This document shows positions 51,134 to 59,265 of a stretch of 64,000 nucleotides of DNA, piece by piece. The stretch is from Pyxidicoccus trucidator (lineage in GTDB: Bacteria; Myxococcota; Myxococcia; Myxococcales; Myxococcaceae): positions 496,001 to 560,000 of the forward strand of contig NZ_JAAIXZ010000003.1 in NCBI RefSeq assembly GCF_010894435.1. The letters are read 5' to 3'. Position 1 is the stretch's first letter; each line of letters opens with the position of its first letter. A program made the translations under genes and the position numbers. The notes beneath the pieces were generated by a model. That model was not told where the DNA came from and made no database searches. It saw only the letters and a list, made by a program, of their open reading frames with translations.

Positions 51134-52323
51134 GCCGCGAGCCCGGCGATGTGCTCGGCGGCTTCTTTCGCTCCGTCGTGCGCCTGGTAGGAATCGGTGA
51201 TGGCTGCCACCTTCTGGCGCAGCGGCGTGCCCGGCTCCAGGAGCTTGCGGAGCGCGGTGCGGCAGTCCTCCACCGTGAGCGTGCGCGGCTCCAGCACGAG
51301 CCCCGCGCCCGCCTTCGTGAGGAAGTGCGCCTGGATGGGCTGGTCGTTGCACACGGGCAACAGCAGCATCGGCACGCCCGCCGTCATCGCCTCCATCACC
51401 GAGTTCGCTCCTCCGTGTGAGACGAACGCCGCAGCCCGCGTCAGGAGCTGCCGCTGCGGCACGTACGGCACCGCGACCACGTCCCCGGGCAGCGCGCGAG
51501 AGTAGTCCGTGTCGGCCAGTTCTCCCGCGCTGAGCACCACCGTGACACCCAGCGGGGCGGCGGCCTCGGTGATGGTGCGGAACAGCTCGGGCTGCCAGGA
51601 AATCTGGCTGCCGAAGGACACGTAGACCACGGGCTTCGTGCCCAGGCGCTCCCAGGGGAAGTCCACCTCGTCTCCTCGCTCGGTGAGCGGCGCCGACGGC
51701 CCGACGAGGTGCGTGGCCGGCGGCAGCCCAGCGTCGGGACCCAGGAACGCCTCGGTGGCGAAGATGATGTTGAGGCGCGGCGAGAGGCACTCGCAGTTGC
51801 GGAAGCTCGCGTCGAGGCCGTGACGGGCGAACAGGGCCTGTCGCTCCAGAGCCAGCGCGCGCACGTTGCGGCGCAGGCCGTAGTCGCTCATCGGCTCCAG
51901 CAGCGAGAGGGCCGAGGACACGCCCGCCCAGGGGATGCGCGCCTCGTGCGCGGCGAGCACGGCGGCGTACTGCATGCCGTCCAGCGCCATGAGGTCCGGG
52001 CGGAAGTCGCGCACCACCTGCCGCACCGGTTCGAGCAGCGCCGGCACCGCGTCGATGAGCAGGCCGCGAATCCACTTCCCCAGCGCCGCCTCGTCGAGGA
52101 CGAGGCGCGCCAGGGCCTCGCCGCTCGTCTCGATAGTGGGGGCAGGGGCCTCGGGCCGGGGCAGGTGGAGGACCTCCACGCCGAGCCGGGCGAGCTGGGG
52201 CGCGGGCTCGGGGATGCACAGCCAGCCCACGGTGTGCCCCAGCCGGCGCAGCCACTGGGCCACGCCAATCATCGGGTTGAGGTGGCCCTTCTCGGGCGAG
52301 GTGGCAATCAGGATTCGGGACAT
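51130..52323 (-). CDS. GT1-type glycosyltransferase (MGT/UGT-like)
   Basis: 397 aa. N-terminal acceptor domain opens with ILIATSPEKGHLNPMIGVAQ, with the catalytic His. The C-terminal donor domain has VVYVSFGSQ, VPYVPQRQLLTRAAAFVSHG and GGANSVMEAMTAGVPMLLLP plus DQP, the UDP-sugar signature of GT1/MGT enzymes that glycosylate small hydrophobic molecules. It starts inside the end of the asparagine-synthase-like gene (16-bp overlap) and overlaps the next gene, so the three are translated together. Confidence 0.9.
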   Translation of the reverse strand: MSRILIATSPEKGHLNPMIGVAQWLRRLGHTVGWLCIPEPAPQLARLGVEVLHLPRPEAPAPTIETSGEALARLVLDEAALGKWIRGLLIDAVPALLEPVRQVVRDFRPDLMALDGMQYAAVLAAHEARIPWAGVSSALSLLEPMSDYGLRRNVRALALERQALFARHGLDASFRNCECLSPRLNIIFATEAFLGPDAGLPPATHLVGPSAPLTERGDEVDFPWERLGTKPVVYVSFGSQISWQPELFRTITEAAAPLGVTVVLSAGELADTDYSRALPGDVVAVPYVPQRQLLTRAAAFVSHGGANSVMEAMTAGVPMLLLPVCNDQPIQAHFLTKAGAGLVLEPRTLTVEDCRTALRKLLEPGTPLRQKVAAITDSYQAHDGAKEAAEHIAGLAA

Positions 52324-53684
52324 GGCGGGCGGGAGCGGCAGCGCGCGTGCAGCATGGCGAGGGAGACGAGCCGCATCAACAGCCGGTCCATCCCACTGGC
52401 CTCGGGAGCGTCGGGGGGTAGACGGGTGTAGCGGTCCAGCAGTGCGAGCACGGCGGTGGGGTTGATGACCTCCAGGGGCTCCAGTCGCGAGGGCGAGAGC
52501 CAGGCGCGGTAGAGCTCCAGCCAGCGGTCGCGCACGGGGCTGGATAGCGCGGTGTGCGCGTAGCGCGGCGTCTTGCGCGCGAGACGGACCTCGTCGGGGA
52601 CGAGCGCGCGCACGGCGTGACGGAAGAGCCACTTGCCGGCACCGTCGCGCACGAGCACGGACCTGGGAAGCGCCAGCGCCAGGTTCGCGAAGCCCGGGTC
52701 GAGATAGGGCGTGTACACGGTGAGGCCGTGGGCCCGTGCGCCTCGGAGCTCGGGCGGAAGGACAAGCTCCCGTAGGACCCAGGCCGCGTAGCGAAGCTCC
52801 TCGGAGCGGCCCTCATCGGGACTGAGCGCCCAGGGCGCGTCCTCCGTCGCACGCGTCCCCAAGTTGCCCACAGTGGACGACGGTGATGCCTTGCTTGCCG
52901 CGCGCCGGTGCTCCACGGCGGGCTCCCGTGTGCCGTTGCCCGCGTCCTGGTTGGCGACCTGGGACGTACGCAGCACTTCGTGGGCGAGGCGCCTGTCTTC
53001 CTCCACTCGGGCCCGTGCTCCGGCGAGCGCTTCCGGGTTGCCCAGGAGCACTTCATCCGCGCCAGCGCCACTCAGCATCACCGAGGCCCCGTGTCGGCGG
53101 GCCTCCGCATAGAAGGCGAAGCTCGCCACGGCCCGGGCATTGATGAGCGGAGTCTCGTTGCTGAGGACCGCTGCCTCGAACAAGTCTGGGAGCACGGCGT
53201 CGGGAACAGGCACGTCGACCAGCTCCACACCGGCCACGCGCGCCATCGTCCTCGCGTTGTGCCGTTCCACGGCGTCGGCGAAGTGGACATCCATGGTCCA
53301 CGCGCGCACCTGCCCGGTTGCCTCGTGCGCAGCGAGGGCGCACAGCGCGGCACTGTCCACGCCGCCACTGAGGCTCACATCACGTGCCCCGGATGCGACG
53401 TAGGCGCCCACGGTGCCAGCAAGCGCGGAGAGGAGCCGCTCCGCGAGCCGGTCCTCCTCCGCCCCACGCATCACCTGAGGCAGCGTCACCAACACCCGGT
53501 CCACGTCCCTGAACAGGCTCTCCCTCGGGAGCAGCGCATGCCGCAGGAGCGCGGCCACGGCCCACGGCGCCAGCCCCCCCGGGTCGAGCCACCACACCGA
53601 GGCCTCGGTGCGCTCCGGTGAAGCCGCGTCCCGAGGCTGGTAGTGGGGCAGGGTGGCGAGCGGGCCGCCAGGAGCAGGGGACAC
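52308..53684 (-). CDS. Asparagine-synthase-like amidotransferase domain protein
   Basis: 458 aa, GTG start. The PP-loop ATPase domain of Asn synthase B type has SLSGGVDS (104-111), a LSGAGADEVLLG loop (about 199-210) and the late AGKWLFRHAVRALVPDEV and RKTPRYAHTA. The N-terminal glutaminase domain with Cys at position 2 is missing (usual length is about 600). It therefore probably adenylates a carboxylate and joins it to an amine other than glutamine-derived ammonia, as lasso cyclases and beta-lactam synthetases do. An insert (240-285) is low-complexity. Divergent from the radical SAM gene. Confidence 0.82.
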   Translation of the reverse strand: MSPAPGGPLATLPHYQPRDAASPERTEASVWWLDPGGLAPWAVAALLRHALLPRESLFRDVDRVLVTLPQVMRGAEEDRLAERLLSALAGTVGAYVASGARDVSLSGGVDSAALCALAAHEATGQVRAWTMDVHFADAVERHNARTMARVAGVELVDVPVPDAVLPDLFEAAVLSNETPLINARAVASFAFYAEARRHGASVMLSGAGADEVLLGNPEALAGARARVEEDRRLAHEVLRTSQVANQDAGNGTREPAVEHRRAASKASPSSTVGNLGTRATEDAPWALSPDEGRSEELRYAAWVLRELVLPPELRGARAHGLTVYTPYLDPGFANLALALPRSVLVRDGAGKWLFRHAVRALVPDEVRLARKTPRYAHTALSSPVRDRWLELYRAWLSPSRLEPLEVINPTAVLALLDRYTRLPPDAPEASGMDRLLMRLVSLAMLHARCRSRPPCPES

Positions 53685-53725
53685 GCGGTGACTGTGACAA
53701 GCGCGGGGGGCTCGGGCAACCCCGC

Positions 53726-53731
53726 TATAGT
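53726..53731 (+). promoter_or_regulatory. -10 box just before the radical SAM start
   Basis: TATAGT ends 6 bp before the GTG at 53738, so transcription would begin at or next to the start codon, giving a leaderless mRNA. No ribosome binding site is present, and no clear -35 is seen. Confidence 0.4.
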
Positions 53732-53737
53732 CCGCCC

Positions 53738-54526
53738 GTGCGCTACGAGCTCCACGACGGCCGCATCCTCACCTGGTCCCTGGAGTCGCACGTCACCACG
53801 CACTGCAACCTGCGCTGCGTGCAGTGCTGCCCGCTCTCGCCCCACCTGCCCACGTGGGCGGTGGCTCCCACCGCCCTCGAAGCGGACCTGCGCAGCCTGG
53901 CTCGCGTCCTCCACCCCAACATCTTCAAGCTCACCGGCGGCGAGCCCTTCCTCCATCCCGACCTGCCCGCCGTCCTCGACGCCGTGCGCGCCTCCGGCAT
54001 CTCCGAGCAGGTCTCCATCACCACCAACGGCTTCCTCGCCCAGAGCGCCCCCGATGCCGTCTACGAGCGGTTGGACCGGATGACCCTGTCCGTCTACTCC
54101 TCCGCGCCGCTCCCGGAGCGCTCCATCACCCGCATCACCGAGCGCTGCGAGCAGCACGGCGTCCACCTCTCGGTGAAGTCCATCGACGCCTTCCAGCAGC
54201 TCACCCCCGACACGCCCCACATCTCCGACGCCACCGTGCGCGCCGTGTACGAGCGCTGCTGGCTCAAGGTCCGCTGCCACCTGGTCCACGCCGGCCGCTT
54301 CTACGCGTGCACCCGCCCACCCCACGTGGCCACCGTGCTCGGCTCCCGGTACCCGGAGATGCCCGCGCTGGGGGACGTGGACGGCGTGCCCCTCGACACG
54401 CCGGACCTGCTGGAGCGGATGCTCGGCTACCTCGAGAACGACACGCCGCTGGCCACCTGCCGCTACTGCCTGGGCGCCAGCGGCGAGTGGCAGCCCCACG
54501 CACAGCTCCCGCGCGCTCGCGTCTGA
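53738..54526 (+). CDS. Radical SAM enzyme
   Basis: 262 aa from GTG 53738. The [4Fe-4S] motif is C23-x3-C27-x2-C30 in THCNLRCVQCCPLSP, followed by KLTGGEPFLHPDL (SAM-binding GGE) and ITTNGF. The C-terminal part has extra Cys (RCWLKVRCHLVHAGRFYACT and TCRYCLG) that may hold another cluster, as in SPASM/twitch enzymes. It starts 53 bp from the divergent Asn-synthase-like gene. The substrate is unknown; no precursor peptide gene was found nearby, so a small-molecule substrate is as likely as a peptide. Confidence 0.87.
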   Translation: MRYELHDGRILTWSLESHVTTHCNLRCVQCCPLSPHLPTWAVAPTALEADLRSLARVLHPNIFKLTGGEPFLHPDLPAVLDAVRASGISEQVSITTNGFLAQSAPDAVYERLDRMTLSVYSSAPLPERSITRITERCEQHGVHLSVKSIDAFQQLTPDTPHISDATVRAVYERCWLKVRCHLVHAGRFYACTRPPHVATVLGSRYPEMPALGDVDGVPLDTPDLLERMLGYLENDTPLATCRYCLGASGEWQPHAQLPRARV

Positions 54527-54739
54527 GGGGCAGCGCCGGGAGTCTCGTGCCCGCTCGGCGCGTGGGACCCGGGTCCAGCTTCGTCAGCGTGGCCTTGCTG
54601 GGACTCCGCGCGTCCGTGACGGTGCCGTGAGACACGCCGCCGCGGAAGGGCTCTTTCGCCTGGCGGAACGCGCACACCCGGTGGGGGCGACCCGTGCTCC
54701 CGGAGTGTGTAGTCGGGCGAAGCCTTGTAGAATGGCCCC

Positions 54740-55051
54740 ATGCTCCGAGCCCGCTTCGTGTTGCCGCTGCTGTCCGTCCTGGCGTTGGGGGGCTGTGGTG
54801 ATGACGAGCCGTCGTGCATCGACCAGGCTTCCGAGTTCGCGTTCGTCCCCAACCCCGACCCCGGAGGCTTCTCCGGCTGCATCGCGACGCAGACCTGCAA
54901 CGGAGGCGACGTCTCCGTGTACAGCTGCTTCCCGCCCGCCGGCGAACACGTGGGCTATGCCCTCTACGTCCGTGTGGAGGACATGAAGCCCATTGGCTTC
55001 GTCACCCTCGAGGACTCGTGCCTTCCCGACCTGTTGGCCGGCTGCGAGTGA
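54740..55051 (+). CDS. Small Cys-rich lipoprotein
   Basis: 103 aa. Lipoprotein signal ending ALGGCGDD (Cys near 19), then a compact domain with six further Cys (SCIDQ, SGCIATQTCNGG, YSCFPP, DSCLPDLLAGC) likely in three disulfides. No family recognised. A TAGAAT hexamer at 54728-54733 lies 6 bp before the ATG, so the mRNA may lack a leader. Convergent with the histidine kinase gene. Confidence 0.72.
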   Translation: MLRARFVLPLLSVLALGGCGDDEPSCIDQASEFAFVPNPDPGGFSGCIATQTCNGGDVSVYSCFPPAGEHVGYALYVRVEDMKPIGFVTLEDSCLPDLLAGCE

Positions 55052-55061
55052 AGACCGGACG

Positions 55062-57248
55062 CTAGCGCGGGCCCGTGCCAGCCACGGCCGGGCCGGGGTC
55101 CGCTGGCAGCTCCACCGTGAAGGTGGAGCCCCGGCCCGGCTCGCTCTCCACGCGCACCGTTCCGCCCAGGGCCTCCACCAGCGTGCGGGTGATGTAGAGG
55201 CCCAGCCCCAGGCCCCCGTAGTGGCGCTCCGACACGGCGCGCTCGAAGCGGCCGAAGATGCGCGGCAGGTACTCCGGCTCGATGCCGATGCCCTCGTCCC
55301 GCACCGTCAGCCGGGCACCGCTCCCGGTCGATTCCAGGCGCACCTGGATGGGCCTGCCCCCGCCGTACTTCACGGCGTTGTCGACGAGGTTGGTGACGAC
55401 CTGCTCCAGCCGCAGACGGTCCCACCGGCCGGTGAGGCCCGCCTCGACGCCTGTGAAGTGGAGCGTGGCGCCGGTCCGGGCCGCGTGTGGCTCGTACCGC
55501 GCCAGCACCTCGCGCACGAGCGGGCCCAGGTCCACGTCCTCCAGCTCCAGCGAGAGCCGGCCCGAGGTGATGCGCGACACGTCCAGCAGGTCGCCCACCA
55601 GCTCCGCCAGCTTCTGCACCTGGCGCGTGCCCACCTCCACGTAGCTTTCCACCGCACGCCGGGGAATGGCCTCGGGGTGGCGGGTCAGCTCCCTCGCGAG
55701 TGCCTGCAGCTTCAGGCTCAGCGGAGTGAGCGGCGTCTTCAGCTCGTGGCTGGCGATGGATAGGAACTCGTCGCGCAGGCGGATGGCCTCCTGGGCCTCG
55801 CGATAGAGGCGCGCATTCTCCATGGAGAGCGCCGCCCGGTGCGCCAGCTCGCGGCCGAAGGACAGGTCCGCCTGCGTGTAGCGCCGGCCGGAGTAGGAGG
55901 TGAAGAAGGTGAGCACTCCCAGCATCCGTTCCCGCGCCACCAGCGGCACCGCGATGAGCGAGACAATGCCGGCGGCCAGCATCACCCGGGCATGCTCCTC
56001 GTTGTGCGCGCTCTCGCGGATGCGCTCGGGAGGGAAGTCCTCGACGAGGAGGGGCTCCCCGCGCAGGAGGGCCTCCGTGGGGGGATGGTGGCGGTTGCCC
56101 TCGGGCAGGAGCTGGAAGCGCTGAACTTCTTTCGCCAGGGCGGCGTCCTCCGGGCGCGCGTGGGCCACCTCCATCCGCCGGAACCTCCCGTCCGGCCCCG
56201 CCAGGTCGACGAGGCACCAGTCCGCGAGCGTGGGCACCACCAGCCTCGCCGCGTTGCTCAGGGTGGCCTCGTAGTCCAGGGACGCGGCCAGCACGGCGCT
56301 GGACTCGGCGAGCACGCGCGCCCGGGCCTCGGTCTGCCGCAGCTCGGTGGCCAGGGCCTCGGCCCGCTGGCGGGCCCGCACCAGGTCCGTCACGTCGAAG
56401 CCGAAGCCCGCGAGGCCCTCGATGCGGCCCTCTTCGTCCCGCGTGGGCTGGTAGATGAGGTTGAGGAAGGTCTCCCGCGTCTCGCCGTCGGCCTGGGTGA
56501 ACTTCACCGGCAGCGCATGGCCGATGAAGGGCTCTCCGGTGGCGTAGACGGAGTCCATCATGGCGATGAGGCCCTGCTCGTCCGCCTCCGCCACCGACTC
56601 GCGGATGGCCCTGCCAACGATGGCCCGGTGGCCCACCAGCGCATCGTTCATGGTGTTGGAGAAGGTGTAGACGTGGTCCGGGCCGCGCGTGAAGACGATG
56701 TGCGCCGGTGCGTCCATGAAGATGGCGTGGAGCCGGGCCCGCTCCGTCTCCGCCGCGCTCCGGGCCCTGCGCTCCCGCTCCAGCAGTGCCGCGCGCTCCA
56801 GGTTGGCCCGCCGGAGCCTCACGTTCAGCTTCGTCATCAGCACCGACACGAGGGTGTAGAGGCCGAGCGCGAGCGTGTTTCCCATCGAGAGCCGGAAGGA
56901 GTGGTGCGGCGGCAGGAACAGCCAGGTCGTCGCGACGAGGGACAGCCCCACGGTGGTGAGGCCCGGCCCCCAGCCGCCCCACCAGCCAGAGAGCATGACG
57001 GCGGCGAAGAAGAGGACGAACGGGCTGGCTGCGATGTACGGCCACAAGAACCGCTGGAGGGCCAGCGCCACCAGGAAGGACAGGACCGCCACGGCATAGC
57101 GGCCCGGGGCCGAGGCCAGCAGGCGCCGCGCCGGGCTCTCGGACTGGACGGCGGTCTCGGAGAGGTCAGCCGCCTGGGAGGGGGCGCTGACGGACGCAGG
57201 CCCTGGCCGGGGATGCGAGTCGGGGGACACGGGGGCGGGCTTCCTCAC
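55062..57248 (-). CDS. Sensor histidine kinase (DUF4118-PAS-GAF)
   Basis: 728 aa from GTG 57248; the start is uncertain as no ribosome binding site stands out. Four membrane helices of KdpD-like DUF4118 type (about 45-140), a coiled linker, a PAS domain (about 170-290, HAIFMDAPAHIVFTRGPDHV), a GAF domain (about 325-480), HisKA with SHELKTPLTPLS, and HATPase with NLVDNAVKYGGG, DEGIGI and GGLGLGL. All catalytic parts are present. It lies downstream of the 57-64 kb operon on the same strand and may pair with the LuxR-type regulator at 63335. Confidence 0.9.
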   Translation of the reverse strand: MRKPAPVSPDSHPRPGPASVSAPSQAADLSETAVQSESPARRLLASAPGRYAVAVLSFLVALALQRFLWPYIAASPFVLFFAAVMLSGWWGGWGPGLTTVGLSLVATTWLFLPPHHSFRLSMGNTLALGLYTLVSVLMTKLNVRLRRANLERAALLERERRARSAAETERARLHAIFMDAPAHIVFTRGPDHVYTFSNTMNDALVGHRAIVGRAIRESVAEADEQGLIAMMDSVYATGEPFIGHALPVKFTQADGETRETFLNLIYQPTRDEEGRIEGLAGFGFDVTDLVRARQRAEALATELRQTEARARVLAESSAVLAASLDYEATLSNAARLVVPTLADWCLVDLAGPDGRFRRMEVAHARPEDAALAKEVQRFQLLPEGNRHHPPTEALLRGEPLLVEDFPPERIRESAHNEEHARVMLAAGIVSLIAVPLVARERMLGVLTFFTSYSGRRYTQADLSFGRELAHRAALSMENARLYREAQEAIRLRDEFLSIASHELKTPLTPLSLKLQALARELTRHPEAIPRRAVESYVEVGTRQVQKLAELVGDLLDVSRITSGRLSLELEDVDLGPLVREVLARYEPHAARTGATLHFTGVEAGLTGRWDRLRLEQVVTNLVDNAVKYGGGRPIQVRLESTGSGARLTVRDEGIGIEPEYLPRIFGRFERAVSERHYGGLGLGLYITRTLVEALGGTVRVESEPGRGSTFTVELPADPGPAVAGTGPR

Positions 57249-57385
57249 GGACCGGAGTCGGACAAGATGTGAGTGGACCCCGAGGCAGGGAGGCGTGTTC
57301 CCAGGGGACTTTCCCTGCCCTAGCACGCTCGCTGCCAGGGCGAACGGCTTCGCGCCAGACGTGTTGAGTGGCGTGCGGAGAGCCT

Positions 57386-58714
57386 TCAGCCCGGAAGCGG
57401 AGCCGCTCGGAAGGGCTGGGGCTTGGTGCCGGTGACGAGTGACGCGGGCTCCAGATGACGTACCTCCAACCGGGGCTCCGTCCATCCCAGGTTGCGGAGC
57501 GCCGCGGTGAGGCGCTCGCACAGCGGGCCGACGTCCGCCGCGTCCGCGCCGGCCAGCTCCAACGTGAAGCGCGAGCGCTCCACCTGGGTCAGCCGGAAGG
57601 CGCGCAGCGCGTGGTGCTTGAACACCCACGCCAGCGACCAGGCATCCACCGAGCGGCCCGCGGGCGTGAGGAAGTGACACGCGCCGCGCCCGCCGAAGTC
57701 CTCCAGCGTCCAGCCGTGGAAGCCGCACGCGCAAGCGTCCCGCCGCACCGTGCCCGCGTCTCCCGGGAGGTAGCGCAGCAGCGGCAGCACACCAGGCCGC
57801 AGCCGCGTCACCACCACCTCGTCCCGCCCGGGCTCCAGCCACACGTCCGGGGCGAAGACGTGGAAGCGGCCGGGCGCATCGTCCCGCAGACACTCCCAGG
57901 CGAGCGGGCCCGTCTCCGTCGTGGCGTAGTAGTTGAGGACGGGCGCGGGCACCGTGCGCGCCAGCGTCGCGCGCAGGCCCGCCGGCAGGTGCTGCGCGGA
58001 GGTGAGCACCAGCCGGGGCGTGGGCACGTCACGCTGCTCCGCCAGCCAGCGCAGCCCCTCCGGGTCGGAGAAGAGGACCGCGGGGCGCACGCGGCACAGG
58101 CGCTCGCGCGCGTCGCCGCGCAGGACGGAGAGGCGGTGCAGCGCGCCGTCATGGAAGATGGGCAGCCGCACCGAGTACTCCAGCCCGCCCGGCAGCGCGT
58201 CCAGCAGCACCACCCGGGGGCGCGGCGGCAGCACCGCGCCCGCGCGCGCCACCAGGAAGCGGAGCACCGCCCACATGTGCAGGCAGTCCCGCCTGTCCCG
58301 CACCACGCGCACCGGGTCGCCCGTGGAGCCGGAGCTCTTCACCACCACGCACTCGGCGCTCTCGGCGGGCAGCGTGGGCACCGCGTCCCAGTGCCGCGCC
58401 AGCGTCGTGCGCTCCAGGGCGGGGAAGTGGCCCAGGTCCTCCAGCCGCTGGAGGTCCCCCGGGTGGAGCCCCGCCTCCTGGAGTCGCCGGACATAATAAG
58501 GAGAGGCCAGCAGCGCGCCGCGCAGCCCTTCCAGGCGGGCGTCGAGCACAGCGCGGGCCTCGGCCTCGTCCGCGAGAGAGGCGAGGGCCGCCAGGCCGTC
58601 CGCGATGGAGTCGGCCCAGGGGATGTGGGGGCGCTGGGTCTCCGTGTCCCGGCGGATGTGGGCCCGGGGAGCGACTCGCAGGTCGGCGGAAAGGGCTGCT
58701 GTCACTCGCGCCAT
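57386..58714 (-). CDS. Adenylate-forming enzyme, PaaK-like
   Basis: 442 aa from ATG 58714, which overlaps the upstream gene by 13 bp. It resembles phenylacetate-CoA ligases: VVVKSSGSTGDPVRVV (ATP phosphate loop), NYYATTETGPLAWEC, VTRLRPGVLPLLRYLPGDAG (hinge) and a zinc-type CACGFHG loop. It should activate a carboxylic acid as acyl-AMP, perhaps forming a CoA thioester. Its place at the end of a MoxR/VWA operon is unexpected. The acid is unknown. Confidence 0.82.
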   Translation of the reverse strand: MARVTAALSADLRVAPRAHIRRDTETQRPHIPWADSIADGLAALASLADEAEARAVLDARLEGLRGALLASPYYVRRLQEAGLHPGDLQRLEDLGHFPALERTTLARHWDAVPTLPAESAECVVVKSSGSTGDPVRVVRDRRDCLHMWAVLRFLVARAGAVLPPRPRVVLLDALPGGLEYSVRLPIFHDGALHRLSVLRGDARERLCRVRPAVLFSDPEGLRWLAEQRDVPTPRLVLTSAQHLPAGLRATLARTVPAPVLNYYATTETGPLAWECLRDDAPGRFHVFAPDVWLEPGRDEVVVTRLRPGVLPLLRYLPGDAGTVRRDACACGFHGWTLEDFGGRGACHFLTPAGRSVDAWSLAWVFKHHALRAFRLTQVERSRFTLELAGADAADVGPLCERLTAALRNLGWTEPRLEVRHLEPASLVTGTKPQPFRAAPLPG

Positions 58715-59265
58715 CCGCGGGCTTCCGCCTCCCGCTGCTGCGCCTCGCGGAGCAGCTGCTCGCGGCGCTCCGCCTCCTGCTTGCGCGCTGTCTCCGCCCG
58801 CTTCAGCTGCTCCTGTGCCTTGCGGTAGTCGAGCTGGTCCAGGCGCTTCGCGGACTCCTTCGCGGACTCGTTCAGCACCTGTCCGTCCAGCACGTCCACC
58901 CACCGGCGCAGGAACTCCTCCTGCCGGAAGCCGTTGGAGCGCACCATCTCCGCCGTCAGCGGGGCGATGTACTCGAAGAAGCGCTGGAGGATGCGGAGGG
59001 GCTCCGCGTCCTTCCGCAGCGCCTTCGCCGAGTCGTCCCGCAGCGCGGACCCGGCCAGCAGGTGGGCGAGCATGACCACCTGCTCCCGCCAGAGTGGGGA
59101 GTTGGCGCGGTCCTCCAGGGTCGTCCAGTCCTGCCGCGAGGGCGGGCGCACGTTCGCCAGCCGGAAGGTGTCGCAGATGATGGCCACGGCCAGCTCATGT
59201 GAGAACGGCGAGACGATGGGCGCCGCCGCGAGCTGCTTCCGAAGGGTCTGGATGTCGAAGAGCAT
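58702..59265 (-). CDS. Helical/coiled-coil protein of the MoxR operon
   Basis: 187 aa from ATG 59265 (TGATG overlap with the upstream stop). Residues 1-130 are helical with FDIQTLRKQLAAAP and a downstream VAIICDTFRLANVRP segment. Residues 135-187 are a highly charged Lys/Glu/Arg/Gln coiled coil (QEQLKRAETARKQEAERREQ). No family recognised. Tight coupling to both neighbours suggests a structural or adaptor subunit. Confidence 0.7.
   Translation of the reverse strand: MLFDIQTLRKQLAAAPIVSPFSHELAVAIICDTFRLANVRPPSRQDWTTLEDRANSPLWREQVVMLAHLLAGSALRDDSAKALRKDAEPLRILQRFFEYIAPLTAEMVRSNGFRQEEFLRRWVDVLDGQVLNESAKESAKRLDQLDYRKAQEQLKRAETARKQEAERREQLLREAQQREAEARGWRE

Noticed and set aside
54740..55051. Precursor peptide for the radical SAM cluster
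   Set aside because: It is Cys-rich and close by, but it has a clear lipoprotein signal and lipobox and no leader-core layout, so it is more likely an envelope lipoprotein.
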